Assembly: GCA_016213735.1 (NCBI GenBank)
Contig: JACQZU010000020.1
Span: 124,001-188,000, forward strand
DNA from: Acidobacteriota bacterium
GTDB taxonomy: Bacteria > Acidobacteriota > Holophagae > Holophagales > Holophagaceae
Reading direction: 5' to 3'
Length of the DNA: 64,000 nt
Shown here piece by piece: positions 7,698-15,697 of this stretch (within the stretch, counting starts at the first letter, position 1; each line of letters starts with the position of its first letter). The notes below the pieces were generated by a model, which was not told the origin of the DNA, ran no database searches, and was given only the letters and a program-made list of their open reading frames with translations. A program made the translations under genes and the position numbers.

Positions 7698-9878
7698 CAG
7701 CACCCCACGACGCTGACCCGCTACGCCCTCCGGCGGATCCTCTGGCCCCTTCTCGGGGCCGGGCTGTTCTATGGCGGATTGCTGCTGGCCAACGAGCTCA
7801 TCCGGATCTCCCGGCAGCTCTTCAGCCTGGGGGCTCCCTACCGCTGGCTCCTGCCCATGCTGGCGACCATGCTCCCCGAAGTGTTCGGATTCGTCCTGCC
7901 CATGGCGGCGGTCCTGGGCGGGCTGTGGGCCGCCCAGGAACTCAGCCAGGATTCCGAGCTGGTCTCCTCCCAGGGCCTCGGGGTCGGCAAGGGTCCCTTC
8001 CTCCGGGCCTGGGCCATCCTCTCGATCCTTCTCGTGGGGCTCGCCGGCCTGGATTTCCACTGGGTCATCCCTTGGGCGGCCAGACTCCAAGGGCAGCAGC
8101 AGGTCCGGATGTACGAAGAGGCCAGGCTCCGCTTCCTCAAGCCCGGCGGCCCCCCGCGTTTCGAGGATGGGGTCCAGCACCGGGCGGTCTGGATGGCCCC
8201 GGAAGGACGGGTGCATCTGGTGGAAGTGGGCCCAAGCCAGATTCAGCACTTGATCGGAAACAAATTACAAGTTGTTTTAAATCAAAATAATGAAAAACAA
8301 AATTCAATCTCATTGAAATTGAATGAAATCCAGGGAATCCTCCTTCACCGGGAAACGGGCCGGGTCGCCCTGGTGAGCCAGGCTTCCCAGGACCTGAGTT
8401 TCCAGTTGCCCGGGTCCGGCGCCAGGCTCTCCAAAAGCCCCCTCCCGCACCTGGATACGAAAGACCTGTTGGCCCGGGAGGAACCCGAGGCCCGGGTGGA
8501 ACTGGGACGGCGCCTGGCCCTGCCCTTCGCCGCCGCCGCCTTCCTCATGCTCGGACTGGCGCTCGGACTGGCCCACCCCCGCTTCCCCCGCGGGGCCCCC
8601 ATGCTGAAAAGCCTTGGAATCATTGTTTTTTATTATGTTGTTTTAAAATACTTAGAAGAAAAATTGAAAATCGGGTCCTGGTGGAGCCTGGCCCCCATCC
8701 TGTTGCTTCCCTTCGCATTCCTGGCCTGGGGCACCTGGCTATTCCGAAACCGATTCCTTCCCCACCGCAGCGGGCGCCTGGGGCCCAGGCTCCTCTCCCT
8801 CCTTCAGAAGGTGGTCCGATGGCGGGCTCCCGTGGGCTCAGGCCAGCACCCTGCCTCGGAGTCCCAGCCTGGATTTTCTCCCAGGAGCGGCATCCTGCGC
8901 CGCTGGGCGTCCCGCGCCTGGCTCCGGAACTGGGCCGGGGTCCTGGCCTCCCTGCTGGTGATGAACCTCATCATCGAATACGCGAGCCTGGCCGGCGACC
9001 TCGCGCAGAATCGGACCCCCCTCTCCCTCTTCTTCCTGTACTGGGCCTGGAACCTGCCTCCGTTCCTGGTGGTGGTCCTGCCCACCGCCTTCCTCCTGGC
9101 GGGAACCCTGGCGGCCTCGGAGGCCGCCCTGAACCGGGAATGGACCGCCCTTCGGGCGGGCGGAGGGGGCCTGCTCCGGCTGCTCCGGTCCTCCGCCCCG
9201 GCCTGGGTCTCCGTGCTCCTGGCCACCTTCATCCTGCAAGTGTTCGCGGCTCCCCCGGCCTTCGGCCGCGCCGATGCCTATTACCGGAGGATCCTGCAAC
9301 GCCCCCCCCGGTCGGCCCAGGCCAGGCCGTGGATGCACCTGGGCCGGACCGGGGCGCTCTGGCACCTGGAAGGTGCGGTCCGCTGGGGTTTCCCCCTCGT
9401 CGCCCCGGGGACCGCACCGGCCCTCCTCCGGTGGCAGCTCGGAGAGGAATACTCCACGGGGATTCCCTGGGGAGAGCACCGTTTCGTCCAGGGGCCGAGG
9501 GCCCAGGTTCTCTTCCCGGACGATTCCCTCCGCAGTTCCTCGGCCCCGGAGGGGACCTCCACCCGGGACCTTCTGGGCTGGCAGCGCTGGGCTCCCGACC
9601 CAGGACACTCGGTCCTGCTCTGGGAGCGATTCCTGGGCTGGCTGGCGGGCCCCGCCCTGTTCTTCGCGATGGTGGCCTCGGCCTTTCCCCGGCCCCGGGA
9701 GGGCCGCGGCCGGGCCCTGGGTTCGGCGCTGACCGTGGGCCTCTGCTTCCTGGGCCTCCAGGCCCTCTTCGGGGGTGCGGCCCGGGCGGGGGAAATCCCC
9801 GCGGCCTGGGGGGTGGCGGCTCCCCTCCTGCTCCTGGCGGCGCTCGGATTCCTCCGCATGAGGGGATTGAGGACCTGA
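7695..9878 (+). CDS. lptFG: Fused LptF-LptG LPS export permease, 727 aa
   Basis: Two YjgP/YjgQ-type halves lie in one reading frame. The first (about residues 1-345) has TM helices, a periplasmic beta-jellyroll and the ELSQDSELVSSQGLG coupling-helix region. The second (about 400-727) starts again with TM segments (AGVLASLLVMNLIIEYASLA), a second coupling region (EAALNREWTALRAGGGG) and closing helices. E. coli uses two proteins of about 360 aa. A single chain would supply both permease halves to LptB. No frameshift or stop is visible at the junction. Residues about 187-213 and 306-325 are encoded by AT-rich rare-codon islands. Confidence 0.85.
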   Translation: MQHPTTLTRYALRRILWPLLGAGLFYGGLLLANELIRISRQLFSLGAPYRWLLPMLATMLPEVFGFVLPMAAVLGGLWAAQELSQDSELVSSQGLGVGKGPFLRAWAILSILLVGLAGLDFHWVIPWAARLQGQQQVRMYEEARLRFLKPGGPPRFEDGVQHRAVWMAPEGRVHLVEVGPSQIQHLIGNKLQVVLNQNNEKQNSISLKLNEIQGILLHRETGRVALVSQASQDLSFQLPGSGARLSKSPLPHLDTKDLLAREEPEARVELGRRLALPFAAAAFLMLGLALGLAHPRFPRGAPMLKSLGIIVFYYVVLKYLEEKLKIGSWWSLAPILLLPFAFLAWGTWLFRNRFLPHRSGRLGPRLLSLLQKVVRWRAPVGSGQHPASESQPGFSPRSGILRRWASRAWLRNWAGVLASLLVMNLIIEYASLAGDLAQNRTPLSLFFLYWAWNLPPFLVVVLPTAFLLAGTLAASEAALNREWTALRAGGGGLLRLLRSSAPAWVSVLLATFILQVFAAPPAFGRADAYYRRILQRPPRSAQARPWMHLGRTGALWHLEGAVRWGFPLVAPGTAPALLRWQLGEEYSTGIPWGEHRFVQGPRAQVLFPDDSLRSSSAPEGTSTRDLLGWQRWAPDPGHSVLLWERFLGWLAGPALFFAMVASAFPRPREGRGRALGSALTVGLCFLGLQALFGGAARAGEIPAAWGVAAPLLLLAALGFLRMRGLRT
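8255..8333 (+). other. AT-rich rare-codon island inside lptFG (first)
   Basis: About 80 nt within the first periplasmic domain switch abruptly from GC-ending to AT-ending codons (runs of TTA, AAT, AAA, CAA, GAA, TCA) while the frame stays open. A second stretch occurs at about 8614-8670 (ATTGTTTTTTATTATG-type codons) over a TM helix. The flanking codons are typical of the genome. Confidence 0.7.
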
Positions 9879-9974
9879 GGGTGCCCGGCGGGCTTCGCGT
9901 ATCCTTTCGGGCATGCGATGTCCTGAGGATGCGCTTCCTTGCCTCCCCCCGGCAGCTTCCGAGGAGGGGGAACC

Positions 9975-11135
9975 TTGATCCTCCCTGATCTGGAGAGGAG
10001 GGAGGATCCCCTGCTCCAGGATCTGCAGCTCCCGCAAGGGCTTCGCCCCGGTTCCAGGATCCTGGTGGCCATGTCGGGGGGGCTGGACAGCTCCATGTGC
10101 GCCGCGCTCCTGCATCGGGCGGGGTTCGAGGTGGTGGGGGTCTCCATGAATCTTTTCCCGAAGGGCCCCGGGACCGTCGGTGGATCCTGTTGCACCCTGG
10201 AGGACTTCCAGGGGGCCCGGAAACTGGCCCATGAGATCGGGTTTCCCCACTTCATCCTGGATCTGGAAAAGGAATTCGACGCCCAGGTGATCCAGACCTT
10301 CGCCCAGGCTTATGTTCATGGATTAACGCCAAGTCCATGCATACTTTGTAATCAATATTTAAAATTTGATCTTCTCATGTCCCACGCCCGGGAAATCGGG
10401 GCGTCCCACCTGGCCACGGGGCACTACGCCCGGATCCTTCATGATGCTGGCCCCTTTCGGCTCCACCGCTCCAAAGACCTCCGGAAGGACCAGAGCTATT
10501 TCCTGTTCGGACTGGATCAAGCCCGGTTGGGCTCTTTGCTCTTTCCCCTGGGCGCCCTGTCGAAGGATGAAGTCCGGCGGCGGGCGGGCCTGCTCGAGCT
10601 GGCGGTAGCCTCCAAGCCGGAAAGCCAAGACATTTGTTTTGTTCCGCCTGAAGGCTACGCCTCCTTCCTTGAAGCTCGTGGGGTGGTCCCGAAGGCGGGG
10701 CTTCCAGGGCCCATCCGCCATCGGGATGGGAGGATCCTCGGGACGCACCGGGGACATTGGAACTTCACGGTCGGGCAGCGCCGGGGGATCGGCGTAGCCT
10801 TTCAGTCTCCACTTTATGTAATTGAGATAGATGCTGTATCCAATACTGTTTGGGTTGGAGAATCTTCCCACCTGTTGTGCCGGGGCCTGGTGGCGGGGAA
10901 CACCTCCTGGATCTCGGGAACACCCCCTGCCCCGGCTCCATTCCGATGCCAGGCCAAGGTCCGCTCCACAGCCTCTCTGGTAGCGGTGGAAGCCTCCGCC
11001 GTGGGGGATCGCCTCACCCTGGCCTTCGACGACCCGCAGCCCGCCGTGGCCCCCGGACAGGCCGTGGTTCTTTACCAGGGGGACGAGGTGCTGGGAGGCG
11101 CCTGGATCGAGAAGGGCCTGCCTCCCAGCCCTTGA
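9975..11135 (+). CDS. mnmA: tRNA-specific 2-thiouridylase MnmA
   Basis: MnmA thiolates U34 of Lys, Glu and Gln tRNAs. It has the PP-loop AMSGGLDSS, the catalytic Cys122 in TPSPCILCNQYLKF and the second Cys in SQDICF, followed by the C-terminal barrel (WNFTVGQRRGIGV). The likely start is TTG at 9975, 7 nt after a strong GAGGAGG (9961-9967). The product is 386 aa, slightly long. Codons around Cys122 (10310-10376) and around residues 278-296 (about 10805-10860) are strikingly AT-rich. Confidence 0.93.
   Translation: MILPDLERREDPLLQDLQLPQGLRPGSRILVAMSGGLDSSMCAALLHRAGFEVVGVSMNLFPKGPGTVGGSCCTLEDFQGARKLAHEIGFPHFILDLEKEFDAQVIQTFAQAYVHGLTPSPCILCNQYLKFDLLMSHAREIGASHLATGHYARILHDAGPFRLHRSKDLRKDQSYFLFGLDQARLGSLLFPLGALSKDEVRRRAGLLELAVASKPESQDICFVPPEGYASFLEARGVVPKAGLPGPIRHRDGRILGTHRGHWNFTVGQRRGIGVAFQSPLYVIEIDAVSNTVWVGESSHLLCRGLVAGNTSWISGTPPAPAPFRCQAKVRSTASLVAVEASAVGDRLTLAFDDPQPAVAPGQAVVLYQGDEVLGGAWIEKGLPPSP
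10310..10376 (+). other. AT-rich rare-codon island over the MnmA active-site motif
   Basis: Codons for YVHGLTPSPCILCNQYLKF are nearly all A/T-ending (GGA TTA ACG CCA AGT CCA TGC ATA CTT), with a sharp return to GC-ending codons afterwards. The protein motif is fully conserved, so the change is essentially synonymous. Confidence 0.65.
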
Positions 11136-11613
11136 ACTCAAGTCCCCTCCCCAGGGACCCGGGGGGGCCGGACCGATCCGAAACAAGGGGGGAGGGCTCG
11201 AAGAGCCAAGCTCTCTCGAACCTGGAAGGTGGCAGGAATTCCTACTCCCCGCTGGACCTGCAGGCCGGCCACAACGGGACGATCTCTTTGAGGCCGAGCG
11301 CCTCCGGGTGTCCTTTCTCCTGATTTCGACCGCAGGCACCTCGGTTTGACCCACGGAGGCTGGAACCCGAATTCTCATCAGGTTCCAGCCCTGCCTTCCT
11401 GGAGGCGTCTTGGCCCGCGGCTCTGCCTGGCTCTCCTTCCCTTCATGGAGTCCCGGGGGGAAAAGGTCCTGACTCTCGACCAGGCCTGTCCGTGGGTCCC
11501 CGGGAACCTTGGCCTATTTAATTGGTTGTATAAAAAGAGTTATCCGATTTCCGGAACGCCCAGTTGGGGGCACCCGATCAGGTTTCACCTCCAAACCGGC
11601 AAGCCGCCAGGGG
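11136..11613. other. 478-nt intergenic region between mnmA and the MFS gene
   Basis: The region lies between two convergent genes. I see no convincing gene. A short AGAGC-CAA-GCTCT hairpin lies near 11208-11220. An AT-rich patch occurs at about 11511-11553 (TATTTAATTGGTTGTATAAA). No clear terminator with a T-tract is visible. Confidence 0.5.
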
Positions 11614-13260
11614 CTATTCATGTTGGTAGGTGCTGATGTCCCGGTCCTTGGTCTCCTTAAGGAAGAGACCGCCAATGACGAATGTCATGGTCGCCACAAT
11701 CACGGGATACCAGAGTCCGTAATAAATATTCCCCTTGGCCGCCACGATGGCGGTGGCGAAAAGTGGCAGCATGCCGCCGAACCATCCGTTCCCGATGTGG
11801 TAGGGAAGCGACATGGACGTGTACCTGATGTTGGTGGGGAAGAGTTCCACCAGGAAGGCTGCGATGGGGCCGTACACCATCGTCACGAGGATCAGGAAGA
11901 CGAACAGGATGACCTCGATCATGAAGTAGTTGATCTTGTCCTTGTTGGCAGCCTGAGGAAGGCCGGCATCGGTCATGGCCTTCTTGAGGGTGGCCTCCTG
12001 ATCCTTGCCCCAACCTTCCACCCGGGTTGTTCCCAACTTGGTGGTGACGGTGACCACCACCGGCTTGTCGCCATCCTTGGGAGCCTTGGTGAAGTTCAAC
12101 CCCTGCTTGCCGATGAAGTCGTTGGCCCGGTCGACGGGATTGAATTTGCTCCAGGGGCCGGCAAACAGGTTGAAATTCTCGTCCTGGGGGTCGGCCGAAA
12201 CCACGATTTGGCTGCTGTTCTGGAAGGCCTCCAATTCCGGGTTCGCGTAGTGGAGGAGGGCTTTGAACAAGGGGAAGTAGACCAGAGAGGCGATCAAACA
12301 GCCGGCAAGGATGATTTTCAGACGGCCGATCTTGTCCGACAGCCATCCGAACACGATGAAGAAGGGCGTCCCAAGGATCAGGGAGATCGCAATCAAGGTG
12401 TAGGTCGTCTGGTAGTCCAGCTTGCAGTACAAGGATAGGAAGAACAGTGCGTAAAACTGACCTGTGTACCAGACCACTCCCTGGCCAGCCGTGGCCCCCA
12501 GGAGGGCGAGCAGGGCGTACTTGTTGTTCGGATACTTCAAGAAGCTGTCGGACAGAGGGGCCTTCGAGGTCTTGCCTTCCGACTTCATCTTCTGGAAGAT
12601 GGGCGACTCGTGGAGTTTCAGCCTGATCCAGACGGAAACGGCCAGCAGTGCGGCCGATGCCCAGAACGGGATGCGCCAGCCCCAGTTGGCAAAGGCCTCT
12701 TTGGTCATCCCCTCGCGACAGCCCATGATCACGGCCAATGACAAGAAAAACCCCACGGTGGCCGTGGTCTGGATCCAGGCGGTGTTGTAGCCGCGGCGAT
12801 CGTGGGCGCTATGCTCGGCCACGTAGGTGGCGGCGCCGCCGTACTCCCCGCCCAGGGCGAGGCCCTGGAGCAGGCGCAATGTCACCAGAATGAACGGCGC
12901 GGTCCACCCGATGTGCTCGAAGGTCGGCATGAGGCCGACACCGAAGGTGGACACACCCATGACCACGATGGTCACCAGGAAGGTGTACTTCCGGCCGATC
13001 AGGTCGCCGATCCGCCCGAACACCAGCGCGCCGAAAGGGCGCACCAGGAATCCCGCGGCAGAGGCTGCGAATGCAGAAAGCAGGGCGGCAGTCTGGTTGC
13101 CCTTCGGAAAGAACAGGGCGGCAAAGAACGGCGCCAAGGTGGCATAGAGGTAGAAGTCGTACCACTCGAAGACGGTTCCGACCGACGAGGCCACGATGAC
13201 CAGTCGTTCTTCCTTCGTGAGGGGCTGTTTTACGGCTACTTGTCCAGTTTCAATGGCCAT
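11614..13260 (-). CDS. MFS transporter of the metabolite:H+ symporter (MHS) type
   Basis: A 548-aa permease with MHS hallmarks: SSVGTVFEWYDFYLYATLAP in TM1, then RPFGALVFGRIGDLIGRKYTF, LRLLQGLALGGEYGGAATYV and FGWLSDKIGR. Between two late TM helices sits a hydrophilic insert of roughly 100 residues (about 340-445), absent from typical members of about 430-440 aa. ProP, ShiA and dicarboxylate carriers belong to this family, so the substrate cannot be read from sequence. Because of the osmolyte genes downstream, a solute importer is plausible. AGGAGG precedes the ATG. Confidence 0.85.
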   Translation of the reverse strand: MAIETGQVAVKQPLTKEERLVIVASSVGTVFEWYDFYLYATLAPFFAALFFPKGNQTAALLSAFAASAAGFLVRPFGALVFGRIGDLIGRKYTFLVTIVVMGVSTFGVGLMPTFEHIGWTAPFILVTLRLLQGLALGGEYGGAATYVAEHSAHDRRGYNTAWIQTTATVGFFLSLAVIMGCREGMTKEAFANWGWRIPFWASAALLAVSVWIRLKLHESPIFQKMKSEGKTSKAPLSDSFLKYPNNKYALLALLGATAGQGVVWYTGQFYALFFLSLYCKLDYQTTYTLIAISLILGTPFFIVFGWLSDKIGRLKIILAGCLIASLVYFPLFKALLHYANPELEAFQNSSQIVVSADPQDENFNLFAGPWSKFNPVDRANDFIGKQGLNFTKAPKDGDKPVVVTVTTKLGTTRVEGWGKDQEATLKKAMTDAGLPQAANKDKINYFMIEVILFVFLILVTMVYGPIAAFLVELFPTNIRYTSMSLPYHIGNGWFGGMLPLFATAIVAAKGNIYYGLWYPVIVATMTFVIGGLFLKETKDRDISTYQHE

Positions 13261-13791
13261 TTCGTGTCGCCTCCTAAGCGAGATGGGTCGGTGGTTGTGG
13301 GTCGGTCATCGCCAGCGAGATTTCAGGTCGTTTCCCTCGTGCCTCCCTTCGTTCAACCCGACTTGCCTGGCATCAGGTGGGGCAACAGACCTCGAACGAT
13401 TCGAGGTCCATGGAATTCTCAAATGGCGGACAGGATGGAGAAGCCCGCGGGCAGGGTGGAATCCCCTGGGATCGGATGCTCCTTGCCGAATTCCAGGTCG
13501 GGGTTCTCCTTCCGGAGAAGGGTGAACCGGCCCGGGGGTGGCCTGATCAGGGACCCAGACTTTTCGGCCGGCCGAGGGCGAGGAATCCCCTCGGTGGGCC
13601 CGACAATCGGAAGGAATTCCGACGTGGCCCTTGACTGGTCCTGGGGACCCCGAGGCAGGACAACCGCCGGGGAGCATCCGACCCCCGCCGGGATGGAGGT
13701 CGGAAGAACCGGAAGTCGAAGCTCCCGAAGGGAGGGAGGGCTCATGGTGGTTCCTCCAAAAAAAGGGTGTCGAGGAGACCCTTGCCTCTCG
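13261..13791. promoter_or_regulatory. 531-nt region upstream of the MFS gene, with a 21-nt perfect dyad
   Basis: This stretch lies between the MFS start and the end of pal. GACCTCGAA (13388-13396) and TTCGAGGTC (13400-13408) form a perfect inverted repeat with a CGA centre, about 128 nt upstream of the MFS ATG. It is a good operator candidate. A short A-tract occurs at 13758-13764 just beyond pal. I found no convincing coding sequence here. Confidence 0.45.
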
Positions 13792-14382
13792 TCATTTCCT
13801 CAGGACGAAGTGGGCACGGCGGTTCCGGCTCCAGCAGCTTTCGTCCGGATCCGTGCAAAGAGGGCGCTCCTTGCCATAGCTGATGGTCGAGCAGCGGTCG
13901 CGCGAAGACCCAAGCCCGACGAGGTAATTCACGGTCGATGCCGCCCGGCGGTCCCCGAGGGAGATGTTGTACTCCACCGTGCCCCGTTCGTCGCAATGGC
14001 CCTCGACCTGGAGCTTCGCCTGCGGATAGGACCGCATGAAATCGGCGATCCCCTGCAGGGTCGCCTTGTCTTCGGGCTTGATGTCCGACTGGTCGTAGTC
14101 GAAATGGATGTCCTTCAGGGCGGCTTCAGCGGCGCGCTGGAAGGCCTTGGCTTTCTCCATGTCCGCAAGACGCGCCTTCTCGGCCCGCTCCTGCTCCTCC
14201 CGCTTCCGGCGGGCTTCCTCTTCCGCCTTCCGGCGGGCCTCCGTCTCGGCGCGGGCCCGGGCGTCCGAGTCATCGACCTTGGGTTTGGGTGCCGGTACAG
14301 GCTCCGGCTTCTTGCAGCCGAGGCCAAGGGACAGACTCATCCCCGCGACCAGCATGGCGGCGACGATGGTTGATTTGCTCAT
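13792..14382 (-). CDS. pal: Peptidoglycan-associated lipoprotein Pal (OmpA-like)
   Basis: Pal anchors the outer membrane to peptidoglycan. The ATG at 14382 follows AAGGAGG and yields a signal peptide with lipobox-like LGLGC. A charged Arg/Glu/Ala coiled-coil (about residues 45-90) follows, then an OmpA C-terminal domain (IHFDYDQSDIKPEDKATL, VEGHCDERGTVEYNISLGDRRA). The coiled-coil linker is longer than in E. coli Pal. It is the last gene of clcA-tolB-pal. TolQ, TolR and TolA are not in this window. Confidence 0.93.
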   Translation of the reverse strand: MSKSTIVAAMLVAGMSLSLGLGCKKPEPVPAPKPKVDDSDARARAETEARRKAEEEARRKREEQERAEKARLADMEKAKAFQRAAEAALKDIHFDYDQSDIKPEDKATLQGIADFMRSYPQAKLQVEGHCDERGTVEYNISLGDRRAASTVNYLVGLGSSRDRCSTISYGKERPLCTDPDESCWSRNRRAHFVLRK

Positions 14383-14401
14383 GATTCCCTCCTTGGGGGC
14401 A

Positions 14402-15697
14402 TTAACGGGAACGGGTCCATTCCGGGGATTGTGTGGGAGAAATGTCCGAGAGCTGCTGGGGGGCATTCCCGGCCAGATCGGTGGTGTAGAGACGCGAGGA
14501 ACCGCTCGCGTTGTTGGTGTAAACGAGGAACCTGCCGTCCGGAGACCATGCAGGAGACTCAGAGCTCCCAGGTCCTCGGGTCAATTGGTACGCCTTGCCT
14601 TCCGCGAGCTTGTAAACAAACAGGTCGAAGCCGGACTCGAACCTGGAAACGTAGGCAATCATGGACCCGTCAGGGCTCCAGGCCGGGCTGGCATTGTACT
14701 TCCCCTCGCTCGTGAGCCTGCGGACATTCGAGCCGTCGTCCTCCATGAGGTAGATGTCCGGATAGCCGGCCCGATCCGAGGTGAAGGCGATCTGGGTTCC
14801 GGAGGGGTTCCACGCCGGTTCCGTGTTGATCCCGCTCTTGTCGGTCAGGAGGCGAACCCGGCGGGAGGCGATGTCCAAAACCTTGATGTTGGTGTTTCCC
14901 CGCCGGTCCCCTTCCACGAAGGCCAAGCGCTTCCCATCTGGCGACCAGACGGGGGTGGAGATGGTGCCACCCTGACTCGGCTTGGACGGATAGAGCCGGA
15001 TGAAGGGTCCGTCAGGCTGCTGCTGCCCCCACAATTCGGGCGGTCCAGCCTTGTAGGTCAGGAACGCCAAGCGGCCGTCCGCGGACACGGACGGGGTGAT
15101 GGTCAGGGAACCCAACCGGGTGAGCGGCCTGACCGAATGGCCATCCCGGTCCACCTGATACAGCTCCTTCACACCCGAGCTGATCTCCTTCGCGAACAGG
15201 ATTCTGGATTCAGCAACCCCGCGCAACCCTGTGATCCGGGCCACCAGGTCGTCCACCAGACGGTGCGCCATCCGTCTCAGGACAGCCTCGGACCCGGTGT
15301 AGGACTTGCCGAAAATGGATTTTCCCGCCCGAGGGTCCAAGGTCTCGGCCTGGGCGGAATAGCCTCCGGATGCCGATTTCCCCAGACTCACCTTGAGAAA
15401 CAGGTGGTGGCCATTCGCGAAGGGGGACTCCATTTCTGCTTTGACATTCGGATCCTGGGGAGATGGAACAGGCATCTCCCTGAACACCCCCGTGAGGCTC
15501 AGGTCCTTTCGAATGACATCGCCGAAGTGGACGTTGGCCCAGTCGAGGTCCAATCCGTCCTGGGTCGACAGGGAAAAGGCGATGGCCTGAAGGGACCCTG
15601 TCCTGGCTTCCAGGTTGACTTGGGTCTCCTGCCCTGCGGCAGGAAGGGCCAGGAGGGCCAGCAGGATCGGGAATGGGATTGAGGGAGCGATGATCAT
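14402..15697 (-). CDS. tolB: Tol-Pal system protein TolB
   Basis: A 431-aa periplasmic beta-propeller protein. An N-terminal signal (ILLALLALPAAGQ) precedes the TolB N domain, followed by repeats of the WSPDGKRLAFVE / WNPSGTQIAFTSDR / WSPDGSMIAYVSR type from about residue 200 to the end. It works with Pal in outer-membrane constriction. Its ATG overlaps the clcA stop by 4 nt and pal follows 19 nt later, so the three form one transcription unit. Confidence 0.95.
   Translation of the reverse strand: MIIAPSIPFPILLALLALPAAGQETQVNLEARTGSLQAIAFSLSTQDGLDLDWANVHFGDVIRKDLSLTGVFREMPVPSPQDPNVKAEMESPFANGHHLFLKVSLGKSASGGYSAQAETLDPRAGKSIFGKSYTGSEAVLRRMAHRLVDDLVARITGLRGVAESRILFAKEISSGVKELYQVDRDGHSVRPLTRLGSLTITPSVSADGRLAFLTYKAGPPELWGQQQPDGPFIRLYPSKPSQGGTISTPVWSPDGKRLAFVEGDRRGNTNIKVLDIASRRVRLLTDKSGINTEPAWNPSGTQIAFTSDRAGYPDIYLMEDDGSNVRRLTSEGKYNASPAWSPDGSMIAYVSRFESGFDLFVYKLAEGKAYQLTRGPGSSESPAWSPDGRFLVYTNNASGSSRLYTTDLAGNAPQQLSDISPTQSPEWTRSR

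Noticed and set aside
11346-11636. Open frame in the mnmA-MFS gap
   Set aside because: Short, motif-free and overlapping the end of the MFS gene; no ribosome-binding site.
14383-14466. 28-residue N-terminal extension of Pal
   Set aside because: It would overlap the end of tolB. ATG 14382 has a strong AAGGAGG and starts a signal peptide with lipobox.
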